A stretch of 9,801 nucleotides of DNA, from NCBI GenBank assembly GCA_030598025.1, contig JAUVQS010000048.1, positions 1-9,801 on the forward strand. The letters run 5' to 3'. Origin of the DNA: Acidimicrobiia bacterium. Lineage in GTDB: Bacteria > Actinomycetota > Acidimicrobiia > Spongiisociales > JAHEDJ01. The notes under the pieces were generated by a model, which was not told the DNA's origin, searched no databases, and saw only the letters and a list, made by a program, of their open reading frames with translations. The position numbers were made by a program, and so were the translations under genes. This document shows positions 5,424 through 9,801 of this stretch, piece after piece; position 1 is the stretch's first letter; every line of letters begins with the position of its first letter.

Positions 5424-7589
5424 CTACGCCTTGAACCGCCGGAGACGGAGGCTGTTGGTGACGACGGTAACGCTGGAGGAAGCCATCGCCGCGGCCGCGA
5501 ACATCGGATTGAGAAACCCGAGCGCCGCCAGGGGAATCATCGCCGTGTTGTAGACGAAGGCCCAAAACAGGTTCTGCTTTATGGTCCTGAATGTCGCCCT
5601 GGCCAGCCTCATGGCCGTGTGAGCAAGGGTCGGATCGCCCGACATCAGGATCACATCGCCGGCTTCGATGGCGATATCAGTTCCGGTTCCGACGGCCATA
5701 CCGAGGTCGGCCCTGGTAAGAGCAGGCGCATCGTTGATGCCATCGCCGACGAAGGCGACGCTGAGGCCGGATTCCTGGAGCCGAGCTACCTCAGAAGCTT
5801 TCTCTCCAGGCATTACCTCAGCCATTACTTGATCGATTCCGACGGACCGGGCGATGGAATCAGCCGTTCGTTGATTGTCTCCGGTGAGCATGGCCACCCC
5901 AACGTTCAACGAGTGAAGATGTTCGACGGCCGGAGCCGAGGTCTCACGAAGGACGTCGGCGACCGCCAGCACTCCTCGAACCTCACCGTCCCAGCCGGCC
6001 AGGAAGGCGGTGTGGCCGGCGTCGGCGAATCGGTCGAGCGCATCCGAGTAGCGCTCGGGGATCCTGTGGCCCCGATCCGCCTGAAACTTGGCCGTTCCCA
6101 CCGCTACAACCTGTCCATCTACTGTCCCGACCACCCCATGGCCGGGGAAGTTCCCGAACGCGGTGACCTTCCCGAGTTCAACATCTCGCTCCTCCGCTCC
6201 CAGCGCGACGGCCCTGGCAACCGGATGTTCGGAGGCGCCTTCGACAGAACCGGCCAGGTAGAGGAACCGAGAGAGATCTTCCTCAGTATCCACCTCGGCC
6301 AGGCTCATGAGTCCGCGGGTTAGTGTGCCGGTCTTGTCGAAGACCACCGTGTCGATCGATCGGGCCCGCTCGAATATCTCGGCCCCCTTGAAGACGACTC
6401 CGAGCTCGGCACCGCGCCCACTGCCGACCATGATGGCGGTAGGCGTGGCAAGACCGAGCGCGCACGGGCAGGCGATGATCAACACGGCGACTGCGGCTCT
6501 GACGGCCGACCCGATCTCACCGTCAACGCCCATCCAGATTCCGAATGTGGCAATAGCTATGAGGATGACGATGGGAACGAACACACCTGAAATCCGGTCG
6601 GCCAGATTCTGAATCGGAGCTTTCGAAGCTTGCGCGTCGGCAACGAGTTTGACGATCTGCTGCAGAGCCGTCTCGTGCCCGACCTTCGTGACTCGAACGG
6701 TGAGAAGGCCCTGCTGGTTGAGCGTGGCGCCGTAGACCTCGGCACCGACCGTCTTGTCCACGGGGATTGACTCCCCGGTAAGCATGCTCTCGTCGAGAGA
6801 CGACCCGCCTTCGGTGATGGTTCCATCGGTGGGGATCTTCTCTCCGGGTTTGATCACCATCAGATCGCCGGCCACAACATCCTCAATCGGGACCATTGTC
6901 TCGGCGTCGTTTCGGACTACTCGGGCTTCTTTGGCGCCCAACTCGAGCAGCTTGGTGATGGCCGCAGAGGCTCTTCCCTTGGCACGCGCTTCGAAGTAGC
7001 GGCCCAGCAGGATGAACGTGATTATCGCTCCGGCAGTCTCGAAGAAGACAGCGTCACCCGCGAACATCGCCCAGATCGAGAACAGGTAGGCCGAGAGCGT
7101 TCCGACTGAGACGAGCGTGTCCATGTTGGCGCCGAGTGATCGGATCTGCTTGGCAGCGACCTTGTGGAACTGCCATCCGAAAACGAACTCGACCGGAGTC
7201 ACAAGTGCCAGTTGGAGGAGATGACTCCACCGCTCGTCGGGTCCCAGCATCCCGAGAACCATGACCGGCGCGGTGAACAGGGCGGCGAGCAGGAAGTTGC
7301 GCCACTGGTAGGTCTCTTCTTCTGAGTACCGCTCGACCTGACTCACCCGCTCGTCTTCATCGGTGATGAGATTGATCTCATATCCGATTTTCGAGACTGC
7401 CGCTCGCAGGTCTTCGATATCAACGCTCTCGGCTACGTCGACTCTGGCCTCCCCGCCCGCGTAATTGACGATGGCCTCCACGCCTTCCTGACGGTTCAGG
7501 GTGCGTTCGACGCGCACAGCACACGAGGCACAGGTCATTCCTTCGACGTCGAAGGTCAAAGTGTCGGTAGCGGTTGGGGATTCAGACAT
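5424..7589 (-). CDS. copA: Cu(I)-exporting P1B-type ATPase
   Basis: This 721-residue inner-membrane ATPase exports Cu(I). It has one N-terminal heavy-metal-associated domain (about 10-75) with GMTCASC, metal cysteines 20 and 23. Eight membrane helices are expected. The actuator motif TGES is at 271-274. The transmembrane metal site is CPC at 374-376. The phosphorylated aspartate is Asp418 in DKTGTLT. The nucleotide-binding SEHP has His455, and GDGINDAP starts at 615. CPC with SEHP is the P1B-1 (Cu+/Ag+) pattern. The single metal-binding domain makes it slightly shorter than many CopAs; no key residue is missing. A ribosome binding site GGAGAG lies 7 nt before the ATG. The gene begins 44 bp after copZ, in the csoR-copZ-copA operon. 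Its antisense strand contains a 234-codon open frame that is only a shadow. Confidence 0.97.
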   Translation of the reverse strand: MSESPTATDTLTFDVEGMTCASCAVRVERTLNRQEGVEAIVNYAGGEARVDVAESVDIEDLRAAVSKIGYEINLITDEDERVSQVERYSEEETYQWRNFLLAALFTAPVMVLGMLGPDERWSHLLQLALVTPVEFVFGWQFHKVAAKQIRSLGANMDTLVSVGTLSAYLFSIWAMFAGDAVFFETAGAIITFILLGRYFEARAKGRASAAITKLLELGAKEARVVRNDAETMVPIEDVVAGDLMVIKPGEKIPTDGTITEGGSSLDESMLTGESIPVDKTVGAEVYGATLNQQGLLTVRVTKVGHETALQQIVKLVADAQASKAPIQNLADRISGVFVPIVILIAIATFGIWMGVDGEIGSAVRAAVAVLIIACPCALGLATPTAIMVGSGRGAELGVVFKGAEIFERARSIDTVVFDKTGTLTRGLMSLAEVDTEEDLSRFLYLAGSVEGASEHPVARAVALGAEERDVELGKVTAFGNFPGHGVVGTVDGQVVAVGTAKFQADRGHRIPERYSDALDRFADAGHTAFLAGWDGEVRGVLAVADVLRETSAPAVEHLHSLNVGVAMLTGDNQRTADSIARSVGIDQVMAEVMPGEKASEVARLQESGLSVAFVGDGINDAPALTRADLGMAVGTGTDIAIEAGDVILMSGDPTLAHTAMRLARATFRTIKQNLFWAFVYNTAMIPLAALGFLNPMFAAAAMASSSVTVVTNSLRLRRFKA

Positions 7590-7633
7590 GAAAGGGCTCT
7601 CCGATTCCAGACTTCGGATACGAGGTGTTCCGT

Positions 7634-7843
7634 CTAGCGTGTGACCTCGTATCCCTGCTCCTCGATGGCGGCAATGATTGCGTCGAGCCGAACGGTCTCT
7701 TCGTTCCAGGTGATGTCAACCGTCCGGGGGTCGACATGCACTTCGGCCGTTGTCACACCTCCGAGGTCGCTGAGAGCGCCCTCGATGGACATTTTGCAGT
7801 GGCCGCACGAGATATCGGGAACGGACAGGGTTTGCGTGATCAT
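7634..7843 (-). CDS. copZ: Copper chaperone CopZ (heavy-metal-associated domain)
   Basis: This 69-residue single-domain protein has the Atx1/CopZ ferredoxin-like fold, which carries Cu(I) in the cytosol to CopA. The metal site is CGHC at 13-16; the His between the cysteines differs from the more usual CxxC fillings (for example CASC in CopA here). The rest follows the family: the beta strand TTAEVHVDPRTVDITW, and an EEQGYEV ending. Its ATG overlaps the csoR stop in ATGA, with GGAG 5 nt upstream, so it is translated together with csoR. No signal peptide is present. Confidence 0.93.
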   Translation of the reverse strand: MITQTLSVPDISCGHCKMSIEGALSDLGGVTTAEVHVDPRTVDITWNEETVRLDAIIAAIEEQGYEVTR

Positions 7844-8139
7844 GTCATCTCCATTGTTGGGGCAGGTCCGGTGACGGCCGCCGTGTATTTCATGACTTCC
7901 ATCAACTCGTCAACAACCTCGAGTGTCCGACCTTCGTCTACCGCGTGCGTCACGCAGGTTTCCAGGTGGTTCTGGAGGAGGACCCGGTTAACCTTCTCCA
8001 ACGAACCCTGCAAGGCAGAGACCTGCTTCATGATTTCGGGGCAGTAGCGGTCGTCATTAACCATGTTGATCACCGCGTCCATGTGCCCGCGAACAGTTTT
8101 GAGTCGATTGAGGGCTGCCTTCTTGTGGACTTCCTTCAT
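7840..8139 (-). CDS. csoR: Copper-sensing transcriptional repressor CsoR
   Basis: This 99-residue all-helical DNA-binding repressor of the CsoR/RcnR family releases its operator when it binds Cu(I). The three copper ligands are present: Cys33 (RYCPEIM), His58 and Cys62 (NHLETC). The N-terminal helix has the family pattern LNRLKTVRGHMDAV. The ATG at 8139 gives the family's start and length; an open frame extends upstream to 8253 but would run through the promoter. No Shine-Dalgarno sequence is seen. A TATCTT box 6 nt before the ATG suggests a leaderless mRNA. It heads the operon with copZ and copA and is probably autoregulated through the inverted repeat in its own promoter. Confidence 0.95.
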   Translation of the reverse strand: MKEVHKKAALNRLKTVRGHMDAVINMVNDDRYCPEIMKQVSALQGSLEKVNRVLLQNHLETCVTHAVDEGRTLEVVDELMEVMKYTAAVTGPAPTMEMT

Positions 8140-8145
8140 GTCCAC

Positions 8146-8175
8146 AAGATAGCACCCCACCTGGGGTGGGGTCAA
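8146..8175 (-). promoter_or_regulatory. csoR promoter with a CsoR operator in the spacer
   Basis: On the minus strand the -35 box is TTGACC (8170-8175) and the -10 box is TATCTT (8146-8151), with TGC directly upstream as an extended -10. The spacer is 18 bp. Inside it lies a perfect 7-2-7 inverted repeat, CACCCCA-CC-TGGGGTG read on the plus strand (8153-8168). It resembles known CsoR boxes, which have C-run/G-run half sites around a short centre. Bound CsoR would block RNA polymerase directly. Confidence 0.8.
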
Positions 8176-8210
8176 GAGATGGAAGTTCGATATTTGTGGG
8201 GGCCGAATTG

Positions 8211-8247
8211 CCGAAGCCCCGGGGAGGGTGGGAGTCCGGGGCTTCGG
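8211..8247. terminator. 12-bp hairpin overlapping a G-quadruplex motif
   Basis: CCGAAGCCCCGG (8211-8222) and CCGGGGCTTCGG (8236-8247) are perfect complements around a 13-nt loop. It lies 59 bp past the stop of the small Cys/His protein gene (-) and upstream of the csoR promoter, so it likely ends that transcript. No U-tract follows on either strand. The plus strand between 8221 and 8241 also has four G-runs (4, 3, 3, 4) with loops of 1, 1 and 5 nt, which fits a canonical G-quadruplex and would compete with the hairpin. Confidence 0.55.
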
Positions 8248-8306
8248 TCGCAAGGCGCCAATGGTTGTGGGGAGGGCCGTGGGCGCCAGGTCTAGACGTT
8301 TACGGG

Positions 8307-8504
8307 TTATGTGCCTTCAGGGACGATTCGCCCGCGTACCCGTGGAAACTTCACGGGTGCATGCGCGTAGCAGTGCTCGCGGCGGTTGTACTGCGATAGT
8401 TTGGTATCGCAATCCGAATCGGCGCATACACGTCCGGAAGTGAAGGTCTTTGAGGGGCGTACGCCGCCTCTCATGCGCCGTCCTTTGAGTGTGTTGTCTG
8501 CCAT
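8307..8504 (-). CDS. Small Cys/His protein, putative zinc-binding, unknown function
   Basis: This gene encodes a 65-residue basic protein. Residues 1-24 are rich in Arg, Lys, Gly and Thr. They are followed by Cys27 and Cys32 (VCADSDCDT), an LSQYN core at 36-40, then Cys45 and His48 (HCYAH). Two Cys pairs with a 12-residue gap suggest a small zinc ribbon or treble-clef-like unit. I recall similar C-x4-C...LSxYN...C-x2-H segments in actinobacterial proteins, but I know of no assigned function. The basic tail (RVRGRIV) would fit nucleic-acid or ribosome binding; that is inference. The start is decided by AGGAGG (8511-8516), 6 nt before the ATG at 8504; the open frame continues upstream to 8741 but is not needed. 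It has its own long upstream region and is followed by a hairpin, so it is probably a single-gene unit. Confidence 0.75.
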   Translation of the reverse strand: MADNTLKGRRMRGGVRPSKTFTSGRVCADSDCDTKLSQYNRREHCYAHAPVKFPRVRGRIVPEGT

Positions 8505-8855
8505 GTTGGGCCTCCTCAGGCCTTGTTCCCCGTTCAACGCCGGCGACTGCGAATCTATTTCCACTATCTCGCCAGTGTTAATCAATGTACCACTGTTGTA
8601 GGGCAGTTGGCACCTTTGATTAACACGATACGGATTGAACATCACAGCAGCGTTAACGGCGCATAAAGATCCGATAAGAAAGAAAACCGGATGACTTCGT
8701 GCAGATGGGGCCAATTGCCGTTCATACCCATTGATACGCACGAACCGCCGTCCTGGTTCCCGATAACTGTCGCTCTCCGCTTCTCGGCCCCCAGCGGATA
8801 GTCCCCCAATGGGGGGGAAGTTACCGCTCGCCGGCTGGCGAGGGGGAGGGGGTCT
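8505..8855. other. Gene-free, relatively AT-rich region with dyads
   Basis: I find no supported gene or RNA gene here. Compared with the flanks it is AT-rich, especially 8560-8700. It contains the ribosome binding site hairpin of the small Cys/His gene (8509-8522), the distant inverted repeat at 8575-8626, the palindrome CGTTAACG (8651-8658), a purine-rich tract (8674-8686), and a small C5/G5 hairpin (8803-8815). TACATT and TATCGT on the minus strand fit TANNNT, but neither has a good -35 box, so no promoter is assigned. Confidence 0.6.
8575..8626. promoter_or_regulatory. Candidate operator: 11-bp inverted repeat with 30-bp spacer
   Basis: GTGTTAATCAA (8575-8585) and TTGATTAACAC (8616-8626) are perfect reverse complements. 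Their centres are 41 bp apart, near four helical turns, so both arms face the same side of the DNA. They lie about 70-120 bp upstream of the small Cys/His gene. A regulator binding site is inferred. Confidence 0.5.
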
Positions 8856-8896
8856 GGCTAACGGCTAATGGCTAATGGCCAATGGCTAATGGCTAT
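8856..8896. repeat. Heptamer tandem repeat, GGCTAAT x5-6
   Basis: Units in order are GGCTAAC, GGCTAAT, GGCTAAT, GGCCAAT, GGCTAAT and a partial GGCTAT. The last unit contains the stop codon of the M3 peptidase gene (TAG, 8893-8895 on the minus strand). The unit differs by one base from the GGCTCAT array at 1449-1476. Confidence 0.85.
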
Positions 8897-9801
8897 TTCC
8901 CAATCCCCAACTTTGCCAGAAAAGCCTCGTTTGAGGGTTCGCGTCCCAGGAAATCGCGAAGCAACTCCGAGGCGTCTTTCGACCCATTCGGCTCGAGAAC
9001 AGCCTGTCGGTAGGCCTTCCCCACTTCCGGACTCGTGATCCCATCAGCGGCGAACTTGCTGAACATGTCATCTCCGAAGACCTCCGACCACAAGTAGCCG
9101 TAGTAGCCGGCGTCGTAGCCGCCCATCAGGTGTCCGAAGCTCGACGGGAAGAAGGTACCTTCATGGGGAGGAAGCAACGTGATGTTCTGTGCTTCGAGAA
9201 GGATGTTGTCGAGATCCCGATCGTCCCTTGGCCCGTGCATTCCCATATCGAGCCATCCGAAGGAGATCTGGCGGAGGGTGGTGAGAGCAATATTGAGGTC
9301 CCGCGCCGCGACGAGTTGTCGAACGAGATCTCGCGGTATTTCTTCCCCGGTCTCGTAATGCCTGGCGAAACGAGCGAGCACACCGGCGTCCCAGCACCAG
9401 TTCTCCATGATCTGTGACGGTGCCTCAACGAAGTCCCACTCGGTGCTGGCGCCGGAGAAGCGAACGAAGTCGGCCTTCGTCAGCGACATGTGGAGGATGT
9501 GACCGAATTCATGGAAGAGTGTGACAACTTCGTCGTGCTGAAGAAGTGACGGCTTCTCATCGGTCGGTTTGGTGAGGTTGGCGACGATTCCGGAGACGGG
9601 CGTCTCGTAGCCGCCGGCCTCCAGGCGATGGCCGGCAACCAGCGGGAAGGCGGCGGCGTGGGTGTACTTGCCGTCGCGAGGGACGAGGTCTGCGAAGAAG
9701 TGGGCGATCCGCTCTCCCGATCCTGCGTCGCGGATCTCGTAGAGAGAAACGTCCTCATGCCAGGCCCGCGTCTCTTCGATCCGTTTGTAGCTGAGGCCGA
9801 A
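8893..9801 (-). CDS. M3-family zinc metallopeptidase (oligopeptidase), 5' end outside the window
   Basis: The window holds the C-terminal 302 residues of a thimet-oligopeptidase-type enzyme, a cytosolic zinc peptidase that degrades short peptides. Numbered from the window edge, the zinc motif HEFGH is at 97-101, and the third ligand is Glu126 in FVEAPSQ, 29 residues after the first His as in thimet oligopeptidase. Upstream are the family stretches DLVPRDGKYTHAA (38-50) and VSLYEIRD. Downstream is GYDAGYYGYLW, with the substrate-contacting tyrosines. The frame is open without interruption from 9801 to the TAG at 8893; a Met at 9489, inside the catalytic domain, is not a start. The stop codon lies in the heptamer repeat array. 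The full protein is expected to be about 650-700 residues. Confidence 0.94.
   Translation of the reverse strand, partial: FGLSYKRIEETRAWHEDVSLYEIRDAGSGERIAHFFADLVPRDGKYTHAAAFPLVAGHRLEAGGYETPVSGIVANLTKPTDEKPSLLQHDEVVTLFHEFGHILHMSLTKADFVRFSGASTEWDFVEAPSQIMENWCWDAGVLARFARHYETGEEIPRDLVRQLVAARDLNIALTTLRQISFGWLDMGMHGPRDDRDLDNILLEAQNITLLPPHEGTFFPSSFGHLMGGYDAGYYGYLWSEVFGDDMFSKFAADGITSPEVGKAYRQAVLEPNGSKDASELLRDFLGREPSNEAFLAKLGIGK

Noticed and set aside
5619..6323. A 234-codon open frame on the plus strand within copA.
   Set aside because: It is antisense to conserved copA motifs and has no recognisable domain.
8140..8253. An N-terminal extension of CsoR.
   Set aside because: It would translate the promoter, the operator and part of the hairpin; the family starts near MKEVHKK.
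8386..8601. Plus-strand open frames over the small Cys/His gene and its leader.
   Set aside because: No ribosome binding site and no protein-like composition; the minus-strand frame explains the region.
8505..8741. An extension of the small Cys/His protein to 144 residues.
   Set aside because: The AGGAGG before the ATG at 8504 is much better, and the extra part is AT-rich with dyads rather than protein-like.
8803..8815. A C5-AAT-G5 hairpin as terminator of the M3 peptidase gene.
   Set aside because: The stem is only 5 bp, no U-tract follows, and it lies about 80 bp past the stop, so it is too weak to annotate.
8811..8852. A second G-quadruplex from the G7, G5 and G5 runs.
   Set aside because: It needs a loop of over 20 nt and a split G7 run, so it does not meet the usual motif.
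1..9801. CRISPR array, insertion sequence, integrase or phage genes.
   Set aside because: No spaced direct repeats, transposase motifs or terminal inverted repeats were found on either strand.

Overview
The window reads as chromosomal DNA of a high-GC, Gram-positive-type bacterium, most likely an actinomycetote and possibly an acidimicrobiia-like lineage. Four things point that way. There is a 30-residue basic protein of the actinobacterial bS22 (AURKAIP1/COX24-like) type. The dCTP deaminase matches the bifunctional mycobacterial type in sequence and length. The copper operon is headed by a CsoR repressor. Several starts look leaderless, with TANNNT -10 boxes 5-6 nt before the start codon. 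I see no insertion sequence, phage gene, CRISPR array or rRNA. Both edges cut genes: a metallo-beta-lactamase-fold hydrolase on the left and an M3 metallopeptidase on the right.

Left part (1-2658). The MBL-fold hydrolase (+) converges on dcd (-). Behind dcd on the minus strand lie a tRNA-Gly(CCC) with an extended -10 promoter and a 71-residue two-helix membrane protein. The membrane protein is divergent from a PhzF-family isomerase (+), with about 57 bp of shared upstream DNA. A heptamer tandem repeat sits between the tRNA and dcd.

Middle part (2738-4741, all +). A ZnT9-like cation diffusion facilitator overlaps homoserine kinase (thrB) by 8 bp. The small bS22-like ribosomal protein gene follows, starting at TTG behind a good ribosome binding site. 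A 14-bp perfect hairpin closes the block and separates it from the convergent minus-strand genes.

Copper block (4758-8176, all -). The order is csoR, copZ, copA, then a 206-residue two-helix membrane protein of unknown role. A CsoR-type inverted repeat occupies almost the whole spacer of the csoR promoter. The expected circuit is that Cu(I) releases CsoR, and CopZ then delivers copper to the CopA export ATPase.

Right part (8177-9801, -). The most unusual stretch is here. A 65-residue protein with a Cys4Cys...Cys2His arrangement around an LSQYN core is preceded by about 390 bp of comparatively AT-rich, gene-free DNA. That DNA carries an 11-bp inverted repeat whose arms are 41 bp apart centre to centre. 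The gene is followed by a 12-bp hairpin that overlaps a canonical four-run G-quadruplex motif. Beyond it, the M3 peptidase gene ends inside a second heptamer repeat array. Nothing here amounts to a demonstrated new system. The small Cys/His protein and its flanking structures are the best candidates for something undescribed.
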